Origin: Alphaproteobacteria bacterium
GTDB lineage: Bacteria > Pseudomonadota > Alphaproteobacteria > Micavibrionales > UBA2020
Direction: 5' to 3'
Assembly (NCBI GenBank): GCA_025934695.1
Contig: JAICWS010000001.1
Coordinates: 959,301 to 1,023,300 of the forward strand
Length of the DNA: 64,000 bases
Part shown: in pieces, positions 7,261-15,499 of the stretch
Layout of the letters: every line of letters begins with the position of its first letter
Position numbering within the stretch: position 1 is the first letter of the stretch
Program-made: the position numbers and the translations under genes
The notes under the pieces: model-generated
Seen by the model: the letters and a program-made list of their open reading frames with translations, nothing else
Told to the model about the DNA's origin: nothing
Database searches by the model: none

Positions 7261-9087
7261 ATGTCGCCGAAGCACAAGGAAAAAAGACTGCCCCTGTCAT
7301 TTTTCGACGTGCTGCGTTTTGCGGCCGGATACTGGGTCCGCCAGCCGGGCAAACTTGGCGTCATCACCGCGCTGTTGCTTTGCGCGTCCTTCGTCGAGAC
7401 ATATCTGCCGAACACGCTGTCGGACTTCCTGGGCGCCGTGCGCCTGCAGCAGGGCGAGCACGAAATCATCTTCCGCCTGTCCATGTTCTTGGGCGCCTAT
7501 GTCATTCAGGCAATCCTGTTCTCGACCAGCTACATTATCTACAACAATTTCGAGACGCACATCTTCAAGGCCGTGATCGACGACGCCTTTGCGCACATCT
7601 ACCGCCTGCCGGAGCATTTCTTCGCCAATACGTTCACGGGCGCGATCATTTCGAAGATCAACCGGGCGCGTACGAAGATCGAAACCTTCGAAGACCAGGT
7701 CATCCTGCGCATCCTGCCCACGGCCATCGTGCTCGTCGGCTCCCTTGTCTTCATGGCCTTGCGCTTTCCTGCCCTCGCCGCGCTGATGGCGGCTTATCTT
7801 GTCCTGCTGTCGGTCGTCAGCGCCTTCCTCGTCTTTAATGTTTCCGGTCCCGCGCAAGGCGCTTATGCCGAAGCGCAGGACAGTTACGGCGCACACCTGG
7901 CCGACGCCGTCGTCGGCATTACGACGACGAAATCCTTTGCGCAGGAGGACTACGAAACGTCCCGCTTCTTTGATATCACGCGGGCGCTGCGCATCAAGAA
8001 CGTGCGTGCCTATGTGTTGAGCAACCTTGCGGCCTTCGCGCAGCGCCTGCTTCTCTGCGGCATGCTGGCCCTGATGCTGGGCGGGGGCACCTGGTATCTG
8101 TTCCATGGCAAGGCCACCGTTGAAAGCATCGCCTATCTCGCCTTCGCCTATACGATCGTGCAGTCCTACATCCGCGAACTGGGCGAGAACATCAAGAACC
8201 TGCTGACCGCCTCCTACGACCTGCACGCCATCATCTGGATCATGCGCGAACCGCCGGAAGTCGCGGTCGAGCCGGAATTGCCGGCTCTCGATATCCGGCG
8301 CGGCGCCATTACCTTCGACAAGGTGCGCTTCACATACCCCGGCAAATCAGATCCGATATTCGACGAATTTTCGCTTTCCATCCGCGCGGGCGAACGCGTC
8401 GCACTTGTCGGCCACTCAGGGAGCGGCAAGACCAGTTTCGTGCGTTTGCTGCAGCTGTTATATCCACTCGACGCGGGCCGCATCGTCGTCGACGACCAGG
8501 ATGTCTCGCAAGGATCGCGTCATTCACTGCGCAGCGCGATCTCGCTCGTGCCGCAGGATCCGATCCTGTTCCACAGGTCGCTGAAGGAAAACATCGCCTA
8601 TACCAAGACCGACGCGACGATGGACGAAATCCGTACCGCTGCGAAGCTGGCGCATATCCATGACTTCATCGAAACGTTGCCGCAGGGTTACGAGACGCTG
8701 GTCGGCGAACGCGGCATCAAGCTGTCGGGCGGCGAGCGCCAACGCATCGCGATCGCCCGAGCCATTCTCGCTGACCGGCCGATCCTCATTCTCGATGAGG
8801 CGACCAGCTCGCTTGATTCCGCCAGCGAACGCGCGATCCAGGACGCCCTGCATTCCCTCACCCACGGGCGCACCGCTATCATGATCGCGCACCGCCTGTC
8901 GACTATTCTCGATGCCGACCGCATCCTTGTCTTCGACAAGGGCCAGATCGTCGAAGAAGGAACGCATGACGAACTGCTGAAAAGGCCCGATGGCATTTAC
9001 GCTGGCTTCTTCAAGCTCCAGTCGGGCGGGTTCATTGTCGGAAACGACGATGAGCCGCCGCTGGCAACCCAGGTTGCGGGCGCTTGA
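7261..9087 (+). CDS. ABC transporter half-molecule (type IV exporter, ABCB/MsbA-like)
   Basis: A 608-aa permease-ATPase fusion. Residues 25-330 hold about six membrane helices. Residues 350-590 hold the ATPase with Walker A GHSGSGKT, Q-loop VPQDP, signature LSGGERQR, Walker B ILILDEATS and switch His in AHRLS. All catalytic motifs are intact. It should act as a homodimer exporting a lipid, peptide or drug. The substrate is unknown. It is the only plus-strand gene in the phage block and lies between capsid and scaffold genes, so it is either a moron or chromosomal DNA inserted into the phage module. Confidence 0.9.
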   Translation: MSPKHKEKRLPLSFFDVLRFAAGYWVRQPGKLGVITALLLCASFVETYLPNTLSDFLGAVRLQQGEHEIIFRLSMFLGAYVIQAILFSTSYIIYNNFETHIFKAVIDDAFAHIYRLPEHFFANTFTGAIISKINRARTKIETFEDQVILRILPTAIVLVGSLVFMALRFPALAALMAAYLVLLSVVSAFLVFNVSGPAQGAYAEAQDSYGAHLADAVVGITTTKSFAQEDYETSRFFDITRALRIKNVRAYVLSNLAAFAQRLLLCGMLALMLGGGTWYLFHGKATVESIAYLAFAYTIVQSYIRELGENIKNLLTASYDLHAIIWIMREPPEVAVEPELPALDIRRGAITFDKVRFTYPGKSDPIFDEFSLSIRAGERVALVGHSGSGKTSFVRLLQLLYPLDAGRIVVDDQDVSQGSRHSLRSAISLVPQDPILFHRSLKENIAYTKTDATMDEIRTAAKLAHIHDFIETLPQGYETLVGERGIKLSGGERQRIAIARAILADRPILILDEATSSLDSASERAIQDALHSLTHGRTAIMIAHRLSTILDADRILVFDKGQIVEEGTHDELLKRPDGIYAGFFKLQSGGFIVGNDDEPPLATQVAGA

Positions 9088-9105
9088 TCAGGTCGGCGCG
9101 CCGTT

Positions 9106-9579
9106 TCAGATCATCAAGGGATTGAATAGCGTCGAGCCGCGCTCATAAGCACGCGTATGAGCCGCCTTTCGGGCGGAACGTTTGCGTGCGGAGGAACCAC
9201 GCTTCGCGGCAACAGCATGCGCTTGGCGGGATAAGCTTTTGTGGGACGCCGGTTTGCGGCTTTCGCGTTTCAGAGCGCCGGTCGTAGCGCGCGAACGTTT
9301 GGCCGACACGCCGCGTTCAGGGTGGCGCCCCTTTTCGAGGTCGCGACGGGCCTGCCGCTTGGTTTTTCGCTTGCCTGTTTTGGGTGGCGGCAGGTCGACG
9401 CCGGCGCGCCGGGCTTTTGACAGGCCGATGGCGATGGCCTGCTTCGTGGAACGCGCGCCGTGCTTACCCTCGCGGATATGGTCCATTTCTTCGCGTACGA
9501 ATTCACCCGCCTGGGTGCCGGGGGCCTTGCCTTGCGCCTTGTCGCGCTTCGCGCGGCTAATGGTCTTTTTATCGGGCAT
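9106..9579 (-). CDS. DUF6496-type basic protein
   Basis: A 157-aa, Lys/Arg-rich protein. The start is the ATG at 9579 (SD AAGGAG 8 nt upstream) rather than an in-frame GTG 9 nt earlier. The N-terminal third (FVREEMDHIREGKHGARSTK ... IAIGLSKARRAGVDLP) is the recognisable DUF6496 core. The rest is a low-complexity basic tail with RKSARK-type repeats, as in DNA- or RNA-binding proteins. Such genes are usually chromosomal, not phage, and biochemical function is unknown. It is convergent with the ABC transporter. Confidence 0.75.
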   Translation of the reverse strand: MPDKKTISRAKRDKAQGKAPGTQAGEFVREEMDHIREGKHGARSTKQAIAIGLSKARRAGVDLPPPKTGKRKTKRQARRDLEKGRHPERGVSAKRSRATTGALKRESRKPASHKSLSRQAHAVAAKRGSSARKRSARKAAHTRAYERGSTLFNPLMI

Positions 9580-9656
9580 AGCAATCACTCCTTGGTTATA
9601 ACTCTGCGGGACGCCAACGGCCCGTGCTCGACCAGGTTCCGCTGCGCCCCGAATGG

Positions 9657-9959
9657 TCAGTGCATTGTTTTGCCGCCCCGTCCACCGCCTTTTCCAGATT
9701 TTCCGGATTTTCCGGACTTGCCGATGGCGGCCATGACATCAGCCATCGTCTCAAATCTGTCTTCCGGCAGATTGTCGATAATGTCGATTACTTCGCGTTT
9801 CGGATTCTTGCTGTGGACAAAGTCCAGAAGCCCCTGCTTGTCCTGTGGCAGGTCGATCCCCGCCAGCGCATGAGCCACTTCCGCAAATTGTGGCACCAGG
9901 TTCTGTGGGTTGCCGCGTCTTCCTCCGCCGGTATGTCCTGAGGTATGTCGTCCGGGCAT
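9657..9959 (-). CDS. DUF2795-domain protein
   Basis: A 100-aa protein starting at 9959 with a strong SD (AAAGGAGG). The region from residue ~27 (AHALAGIDLPQDKQGLLDFV ... VIDIIDNLPEDRFETMADV) has the DUF2795 pattern of a small helical domain. The tail is a Gly/Lys repeat (GKSGKSGKSGKGGGRGG) that could bind nucleic acid or be disordered. Its function is unknown. It lies between a DUF6496 gene and a small membrane gene, a trio that looks chromosomal inside the phage block. Confidence 0.7.
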   Translation of the reverse strand: MPGRHTSGHTGGGRRGNPQNLVPQFAEVAHALAGIDLPQDKQGLLDFVHSKNPKREVIDIIDNLPEDRFETMADVMAAIGKSGKSGKSGKGGGRGGKTMH

Positions 9960-10115
9960 TGATAGCCTCCTTTTTCTGCTTTGGAGGACCAACGGCCGTC
10001 GGCAGGCGGAATTCCCTTGCGATGGACCGCTCCGGTTTTGATGAGCTTCAGCGAACCGGTGCAGGGTGAAATCGCACAATAGCACCACTATCGCCGACTG
10101 AAGAAGCGGCGACAG

Positions 10116-10352
10116 CTACACGTACAGCGCCAGCGCGCCGCCGATCGTTGCGTAAGCCACGATGGCGCTCCAGAAGGGCAGCGGCCTGTCGCTGCCACTG
10201 ATGTTGCCGCCCGTCCAGATATTGCCGACGAAGATGCTGACGAAGGCGTAGACAAACAGGATACCGCCCACCGTCACTTCCACCCAGTTACCCTCCCATC
10301 GCGCCGAAAGAATGTCGGGGAGGCGCGAGGCCCATGTTTCCAAATCGAACAT
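10116..10352 (-). CDS. Small two-helix membrane protein
   Basis: A 78-aa protein from MFDLETWASRLPD, chosen over an upstream in-frame start because GAAGAGG lies 8 nt before this ATG. There are two hydrophobic segments (VTVGGILFVYAFVSIFVG and AIVAYATIGGALALYV) with little outside the membrane. No family is recognised. It sits just behind the scaffold gene but shows no phage signature. Confidence 0.55.
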   Translation of the reverse strand: MFDLETWASRLPDILSARWEGNWVEVTVGGILFVYAFVSIFVGNIWTGGNISGSDRPLPFWSAIVAYATIGGALALYV

Positions 10353-10519
10353 AATACGCCTCTTCAAAAAGAGGGGCGCCACGTTCGCGCCCTTGCTACA
10401 CAATTATATTCTGCCCTAAAGATTTTAATAAATTCAGTATGTTGGATAAAATTTTCAACATATTTTCAGCATCGGCCTCTATCGTCCTGAGACAGATTAT
10501 CTTTGATGAAAGCCGCTCT

Positions 10520-11419
10520 CTATCCGGCGCGGCCGATGATCCTGAACAATTCATTGCGCTCGCGCACGGCGGCGGCATCGCCGCGCTGCAACCGTTCATA
10601 GAATCCGCGGTCGTTCTGAAGCTGGTTGAGCCGCGCCTGCGCCTCGCCCGGCGTCATGGCGAGACCCTGGCCGCGGTTGCCGGTGCCGGCGCCTTCGAAG
10701 GTGTCGCTGGTCGTGCGGCCAAGTTCGCCAACGAGACGAAACAGTTTCAGCGCCTCGCCCGCCGACAGCACCACCTGGTCGCTGTTCTTGATCGCCTCGA
10801 TGCGCGCAGGCTCAAGCGCCAATTCCTTGCCCATCAGGTGCAGGCCGCGCGTCGCGATTTCAGCATTCAGTTTCGCGCTCGCGCCCCAGTCGCGCGTGAT
10901 GCCCGCGACCTCGGCCGAGGCGCGCTGCGACAGCTCTTGCTGCTCGCGCTGTAGCGACGTCTGCACATAGGTATTCCATTGCCTGTTGAGGATGCCTGCC
11001 TGTTTCTGGCTCAGGCCGGCTTCATGAAACCAATTTCCGGCGGTAAGCGCGAAACCGTGGTCCGAACCCTGCGGCATCTCGAAAGTGTATCCCGACGGCG
11101 TCGCAGGGCGGCCGAGCTTGGTATAGACCGTATCCCAGGCGGCCTTGTCATCGCCCTTGGGCAGGATGACCTTGTCCGCGCCTTGTAACGTGCCGAGATG
11201 CCGCTCCGCCTCCCGATATGACGTCAAAACTTTAAGGCCGATGGGGTCGGCGGCGACACGTTGCAGATCGGCGTCGCCATAGCCCTTGGTCTTGCCCCAC
11301 TCGATGAAATCGGGCTGCAGCCCCTGCGGCGCCGGACTTTGCAGCGCGGTCGAAAGCGCGTTGTTCTGTTGCGGTGAAGGCTGTTGCTGGGGAGTGGCGG
11401 CGGTTGCGGCTTCGGTCAT
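10520..11419 (-). CDS. Phage capsid assembly scaffolding protein
   Basis: A 299-aa acidic protein with a Gln/Pro-rich N-terminus. A conserved block about residues 85-140 (KVILPKGDDKAAWDTVYTKL, then YTFEMPQG) and GLSQKQAGILNRQWN are characteristic of podovirus scaffold proteins. The C-terminal half is helical. Its start overlaps the Bbp19-like gene (ATGA). The protein guides capsid assembly and is lost on maturation. The cognate capsid gene is 3.5 kb downstream, not adjacent. Confidence 0.75.
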   Translation of the reverse strand: MTEAATAATPQQQPSPQQNNALSTALQSPAPQGLQPDFIEWGKTKGYGDADLQRVAADPIGLKVLTSYREAERHLGTLQGADKVILPKGDDKAAWDTVYTKLGRPATPSGYTFEMPQGSDHGFALTAGNWFHEAGLSQKQAGILNRQWNTYVQTSLQREQQELSQRASAEVAGITRDWGASAKLNAEIATRGLHLMGKELALEPARIEAIKNSDQVVLSAGEALKLFRLVGELGRTTSDTFEGAGTGNRGQGLAMTPGEAQARLNQLQNDRGFYERLQRGDAAAVRERNELFRIIGRAG

Positions 11420-11727
11420 GGGTCGATCTCCTGTTGATGATATTGAGTGAGCAGCCGGTCAAAAACGGCATCGTCAGTATTGAGAATGTTCAGGATGTAT
11501 AAAAACACTTCGCGCCGTCCCTCGGCGATGGCCATGGCCAGCGGATCGATGTTGCCCAAGCGCGGCGAGATTTTCGCCGTTGGGCGGTTCGCGTAACAGA
11601 AGCGCGCCAACTCGCGCAGGATAATCATCGTCTCCGACGTTGGCTTCTCCTCGTGGTCGAGCAACAGGCGGCGAAAGCACCGCCGCACATTGGCCTTCTG
11701 TTCGATCGCCTTGCGCGGATCCCGCAT
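11416..11727 (-). CDS. Bbp19-like phage protein
   Basis: A 103-aa protein between portal and scaffold genes, the standard location of the small Bbp19-type protein. It has a basic N-terminus (RKAIEQKANVRRCFRRLLLD) and a central 'LGNIDPLAMAIAEGRREVFL' segment matching the family's 'eGRR' pattern. It starts 4 nt after the portal stop, so it is translationally coupled. The function of the family is not established. Confidence 0.55.
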   Translation of the reverse strand: MRDPRKAIEQKANVRRCFRRLLLDHEEKPTSETMIILRELARFCYANRPTAKISPRLGNIDPLAMAIAEGRREVFLYILNILNTDDAVFDRLLTQYHQQEIDP

Positions 11728-11730
11728 GGG

Positions 11731-13395
11731 TTACCGCGTCCGGTCGGAGGGCAGCGTCAGCGGCGCCTGCTGCGAGGGCGACGCTCCGGCTAAGGCCTGC
11801 GCCTGCGCAAAGTTCTTCGCGGCGTCGCCCGCCACGGGTGCTGCGGCCAGCGCCTGCTGCATCATGGCGGCTTGGGCGTTCTGTTCGTCCTGCGCCTGCA
11901 TCTCATCCGGCGACTTGAGCAGCGAGGCCTTCATGCCGTTGATCTTGGCGATCTCCCGCAGCGTGTCCTGGCCGCGGAACATATGCTGGACGGAGGGGTC
12001 GAACTGCGCGACCGCGCCCGCCATTTCCATGGTGCGCGAAATCGCCACGCCCTCTTCCGCCATCTGCGCGCGGTTGAGCGGCGACACATATTCGATCTCG
12101 AACACCATACCTGCGCGCGCCAATTGCGGCGGGGGCGGCGGCAGCGCGCCGGCGGAATTGAGGATCTCGATCTCCCGCGCGATCAGGGGACCTAAGAATT
12201 CCGACTGCTGGCGGCCCATGGTGGGCGCGAGCAGCTGGCCCTTCTCCTGCGCGCGCAGCATGGCCTCGGTCGCGGTCATCTGCGGGCTGTCGACAAGGAT
12301 CTGGAACAGGGAGACCAGAAAGGCGTCGTTGATGACCTTGCGCTTGGCCTCCAGCATCTGGTAACCGATGTCGAGCCGCGCGCCGGTCTGGAATGGTTTG
12401 GCCAGCGCCTCGCCGTCGGCATTGACGCCGCCCCAGACAAGCGCGCCCGGCTGCATGTTGAAGCCGGTGAGCGCGCCATCCTCCTGCAGCAGGATCGGCG
12501 GGTCGACCGCCAGTTGCCCTTGGCGCAGCATGGTCTTCTCGAATTCATTGAGCTGCTTGATGTCGGGCAGCACCAGCGACGCGGGCCCGCGGCCATAGAT
12601 CTCGCCCGGCAGCGTCAGATTGCGGGAAATCGCGTAGGGGAAGGAGCGATACCCGAAGCCGTCGCGCACGATCGCCGGCTCGTCGAGACAAATGTAATAG
12701 CTTTCGTAAGCCAGCGAGTCTTTGCCATAGCCTTTGGCGTCGTATCCTTCATTCGGCTGCACGCAATGGAGGAACTTGAATTCGGTCAGCGGGTCCTTTT
12801 CCGCCGCGCGCTGGATCGCCTCGGGCAGCTTGTCGCCGAAAGCCTGGTGCGCCTGCCGCGCCGTATATTTGAACTGGCGGTGCACCATGTCGACGATGCC
12901 GGAAAAATTTTCGGCGAAATAAAGTTCGGACAAGTGAATAGCGCGGTAGCGGATGCCCCTGCCCAGCATGTCGTCGATGAACAGCGCACCCGTGCCATAG
13001 GCGCCGTTGGAAAGATAGCATTCATGGGACTGGCTGGCGAAGTTGGCGGTGGGGCTGTAGCGCATGGCGAAAAGGATGTCGGTGATGCGGTCGTAATACT
13101 CGCGCACCTGCTGGTCTTCGTTCAGGTCCGGATCGCGATGACGCAGCCCGTGCCAGCGCTGCGTGCGCGGGGTCAGCATGCTTTCCATCGCCGCGCCATA
13201 GCGCGACAGGGCCAGCGGCGCGGTCGCATCGAACATCTTGAAGGTGCGCTTGGAACCCGGCGAATGCTGCGCGGTAAACAGCGCCGAGTCCGGCATCACG
13301 CGCTCGGCGATTTCCTGCCACATCGGCTCATAGAAGCGCCGTTGCGCCACCATTTTATCCTGAAGGTCGAGGATGCAGCGCAAACGGCTGTCCAT
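11731..13395 (-). CDS. Phage portal (head-to-tail connector) protein
   Basis: A 554-aa protein of the podovirus 'head to tail connecting protein' family. Diagnostic stretches are RRFYEPMWQEIAERVMPD, FASQSHECYLSNGAYGTGAL, PGEIYGRGPASLVLPDIKQL and PQMTATEAMLRAQEKGQLL. The C-terminal ~60 residues are Gln/Ala-rich and disordered. Twelve copies should form the vertex ring for DNA passage. The start MDSRLRCIL is preferred over an upstream ATG because of AAAGGAG 8 nt before it. The gene looks intact. No terminase gene accompanies it here. Confidence 0.9.
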   Translation of the reverse strand: MDSRLRCILDLQDKMVAQRRFYEPMWQEIAERVMPDSALFTAQHSPGSKRTFKMFDATAPLALSRYGAAMESMLTPRTQRWHGLRHRDPDLNEDQQVREYYDRITDILFAMRYSPTANFASQSHECYLSNGAYGTGALFIDDMLGRGIRYRAIHLSELYFAENFSGIVDMVHRQFKYTARQAHQAFGDKLPEAIQRAAEKDPLTEFKFLHCVQPNEGYDAKGYGKDSLAYESYYICLDEPAIVRDGFGYRSFPYAISRNLTLPGEIYGRGPASLVLPDIKQLNEFEKTMLRQGQLAVDPPILLQEDGALTGFNMQPGALVWGGVNADGEALAKPFQTGARLDIGYQMLEAKRKVINDAFLVSLFQILVDSPQMTATEAMLRAQEKGQLLAPTMGRQQSEFLGPLIAREIEILNSAGALPPPPPQLARAGMVFEIEYVSPLNRAQMAEEGVAISRTMEMAGAVAQFDPSVQHMFRGQDTLREIAKINGMKASLLKSPDEMQAQDEQNAQAAMMQQALAAAPVAGDAAKNFAQAQALAGASPSQQAPLTLPSDRTR

Positions 13396-13416
13396 GGGCA
13401 ACTCCTTTACTCTGTT

Positions 13417-13526
13417 CCCTCTCCCAACGCATGTTGGGAGAGGGCTAGGGAGAGGGATTGTCCCGACCTCGATATGCGGGACAATCCCCCTCCCCAACCC
13501 TCCCCCGCGACAAGCGCGGGAGAGGG
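13417..13526. repeat. Cluster of three palindromes upstream of the portal gene
   Basis: Three hairpins in 110 bp: CCCTCTCCCAAC / GTTGGGAGAGGG (13417-13444), GGGATTGTCCCG / CGGGACAATCCC (13454-13488) and CCCTCCCCCGCG / CGCGGGAGAGGG with one mismatch (13498-13526). The CCCTCTCCC-rich arms look like REP-type chromosomal repeats of alphaproteobacteria. The same arm occurs at 5308-5332. Confidence 0.7.
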
Positions 13527-13535
13527 AGTGGTTGT

Positions 13536-13871
13536 TTACTGATGCAGCGTGCCGACTTCGATATAGAGGTTCGGCGTGCCGGATTGCGCGACCGCGCTGA
13601 CATAGCCGACATTATCGGGCAGCAACTGTGGCGGCGCGAAAACCGTCGTGGCGGGAATATTGCCGTCGGGCAGCAGGCTGTTCGTCAGCGTTTTGTTGGC
13701 GGCAACAGTATTATCGCCGAATTTCAGGATCACCTGGCCGGAATCGGTCCAGGCGCGGAAATACATGCCCTTGAGGTCTGAGGACCCCGAGGGCACGCCA
13801 AGCGCGATCGCCGAGGTGGGCGAAGTGGTGCAGGCGACGATCATGGTCTTGACGGAGGTAAAAATGGACAT
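13536..13871 (-). CDS. Hypothetical phage protein (111 aa)
   Basis: A 111-aa beta-rich protein (MSIFTSVKTMIVACTTSPTS..., then KGMYFRAWTDSGQVILKFGD). The ribosome site is GAGGAG. It lies between the first small gene and the portal in the late operon, so it is probably structural. No family is recognised. Confidence 0.6.
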   Translation of the reverse strand: MSIFTSVKTMIVACTTSPTSAIALGVPSGSSDLKGMYFRAWTDSGQVILKFGDNTVAANKTLTNSLLPDGNIPATTVFAPPQLLPDNVGYVSAVAQSGTPNLYIEVGTLHQ

Positions 13872-13901
13872 AAGGTTTCTCCTCTTCTCGAAATGGAAAT
13901 G

Positions 13902-14123
13902 TCAGCCGAGCGTGCGGCGCAGCGTACTTTCAGGCGGCGGCGCGCCGAGTGCCGTGCCGGTCGTGGTGGACGAAAAGACATCCGCCATCGCGCCGCGGCG
14001 CCTGGCGGCAGCCAGATCGGCATCGGCCTGCTGCTGCGCCTGGTCCGTCGTCGGCACGGGCGGCGGCGGCAAAGGCTTGGGCATGGCGGGAACGGAAGGC
14101 GCTTTCGGCATCAGGAAACCCAT
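13902..14123 (-). CDS. Small Pro-rich phage protein at head of structural operon
   Basis: A 73-aa protein, MGFLMPKAPSVPAMPKPLPP..., with a Pro-rich N-terminal half and an 'AAARRRGAMADVFSSTTTGT' segment. Short proteins of this design typically accompany podovirus portal genes. The start is the internal ATG with AGGTAGAG upstream. It is the first gene after promoter-like copy C. Confidence 0.6.
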   Translation of the reverse strand: MGFLMPKAPSVPAMPKPLPPPPVPTTDQAQQQADADLAAARRRGAMADVFSSTTTGTALGAPPPESTLRRTLG

Positions 14124-14185
14124 GGGCTCTACCTCGCTGGAAGGATTCGCAGGCCGCGGACATCGCGCCCTCAACGCCTAAAAGC

Positions 14186-14210
14186 ATCTCATGGGAAAAA
14201 ATTGTCGCAA
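14186..14210 (-). promoter_or_regulatory. Phage promoter-like element, copy C
   Basis: Minus-strand core CTTGCGACAATTTTTTCCCA then TGAGATGC. The match to copy D is close (GCGACAAT, T-run, CC, TGAGA). It lies between the terminator of the toxin/immunity unit and the first structural gene, where a promoter for the structural operon would be needed. Confidence 0.6.
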
Positions 14211-14223
14211 GTGGACGGCCTCA

Positions 14224-14255
14224 AGGAAAAAGAAAAAGCCGGCAGGCGCCGGCTT
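14224..14255 (-). terminator. Rho-independent terminator of the toxin/immunity unit
   Basis: Perfect 8-bp stem AAGCCGGC / GCCGGCTT with a 4-nt loop. On the minus strand it is followed by TTTTTCTTTTT. It ends transcription from the second immunity gene just before promoter-like copy C. Confidence 0.8.
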
Positions 14256-14307
14256 GCGTGGCAGTGTTTTGATAAATCGTCCGGGCACTTTTTTTAGCTT
14301 TCGGTTC

Positions 14308-14817
14308 TTATTTGCCCGAGATGATCTTCATGACCTGTTCTTCGGAAAGTCGTTCCCGCGGTTCCTTGGTAATGACACCAGTAGCGGACGGCGCAGTTCC
14401 AATAACGTGCGGACGAAGATCATAGGTGATCGGGAATACCTCATCCAAAGGCAGTCCTAGAAACTCGGCAAGAGCCGCCGGATTTTTCTTTTTGTACCAT
14501 GGGTCCCAATACCGCGACAGACCGAACCATTTCCCCTCCTTCTCGAAGGAGGCGTATAACAGCTGTTCAGTCCTGCGCAAATTGTGCAGGTCGACATTCT
14601 CCATCCTGCACCACACCCTTTTGCCGTTCGCGAGCCGTACCTGAACGCCAGCCAGGCAGCCATCCAAATCATCGGCTGGAAGTTTCTTAACAGGCATAAA
14701 ATATCTCTCGTCCTCGTCGCCAGCTTCGTCGGAAAGATCATTCTCCCAAATCGGATGGGATTCGAAATCTGCTCGCGTGAGATCGAGAAAATGCTTTCTT
14801 AAATTCTTCAACGTCAT
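14308..14817 (-). CDS. Putative immunity protein 2 (paralogue of upstream gene)
   Basis: A 169-aa soluble, acidic protein. It is clearly paralogous to the upstream gene: both contain VQVRLANG, a Trp-Arg segment, LRRTEQ, DPWY, FLGLPxDEVFPI, YDLRP and ITKEPRERLS in the same order. It ends right after that last motif, lacking the upstream paralogue's C-terminal extension. Tandem related genes directly after a toxin with a nuclease-like C-terminus are typical of polymorphic-toxin loci, where extra immunity genes accumulate. The family is not recognised and the immunity function is inferred from arrangement. Confidence 0.6.
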   Translation of the reverse strand: MTLKNLRKHFLDLTRADFESHPIWENDLSDEAGDEDERYFMPVKKLPADDLDGCLAGVQVRLANGKRVWCRMENVDLHNLRRTEQLLYASFEKEGKWFGLSRYWDPWYKKKNPAALAEFLGLPLDEVFPITYDLRPHVIGTAPSATGVITKEPRERLSEEQVMKIISGK

Positions 14818-14836
14818 CTCGTTTCTCTGACCTCGC

Positions 14837-15499
14837 CTATTCTTGCTTCTGCCGCGCTCGTTCTATTTCTTCCCACTGGACTAGCGCTTCCCTTATTTTA
14901 TCTATCCCGTGCTGTTTCTGTTCCGCAGGCGACAGGGTTTCGAGCCACTTCACGGTCCGGCGCACTTCCTCCGCTGACTCCCCCAAAGGACCACGAGGAA
15001 GCGCATGCCGTTCTTCCCGCGACAATCTTTCTCGCGGCTCCTTGGTAATTGTTCCCCATACGGGCGGGTCGTTTCCAAACACATACGGCCGTAGATCGTA
15101 AGAGATCGGAAACACCTCATCCACAGGAAGCCCTAAAAATTTTGCGAGATCTTCAGGTCCATGTCGACGATACCAGGGATCAAAATAGCGGGCCAAGTTA
15201 AACCACTCCCCATCCTTTTCCAGGGAACAAAAAAGAGATTGCTCCGTCCTGCGCAGATAACCGATGTGAACATTCGAGAGCCTGGCCCAGATCATCTGTC
15301 CATTTGCAAGCCGCACCTGGACACCGATGACCTTGTTCTTCAGGTGGTAGACCGGCAACTGAGTGACGGGGGCCATAAGATCATCGCGGCCACTCTTTCC
15401 CTCCTCTTCCAACATGTGCCTCCAGATTGGATATTCGCGGAAATCGGCTGGCATAAGCTCGGAACCTGCTTTTTTGATTTCTACCGGTTTCATATTCAT
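14837..15499 (-). CDS. Putative immunity protein 1
   Basis: A 220-aa soluble protein whose ATG overlaps the stop of the toxin C-terminal frame (ATGA), implying coupled expression with the toxin. It shares its core with the next gene (LRRTEQSLF, RYFDPWYRRHGPEDLAKFLG, LPVDEVFPISYDLRP). It carries an extra helical C-terminal ~45 residues (AEEVRRTVKWLETLSPAEQK...). No catalytic motif or membrane segment is visible. Cognate antitoxin/immunity for the HHPWPKYMGG nuclease-like domain is the most economical reading. Confidence 0.6.
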   Translation of the reverse strand: MNMKPVEIKKAGSELMPADFREYPIWRHMLEEEGKSGRDDLMAPVTQLPVYHLKNKVIGVQVRLANGQMIWARLSNVHIGYLRRTEQSLFCSLEKDGEWFNLARYFDPWYRRHGPEDLAKFLGLPVDEVFPISYDLRPYVFGNDPPVWGTITKEPRERLSREERHALPRGPLGESAEEVRRTVKWLETLSPAEQKQHGIDKIREALVQWEEIERARQKQE

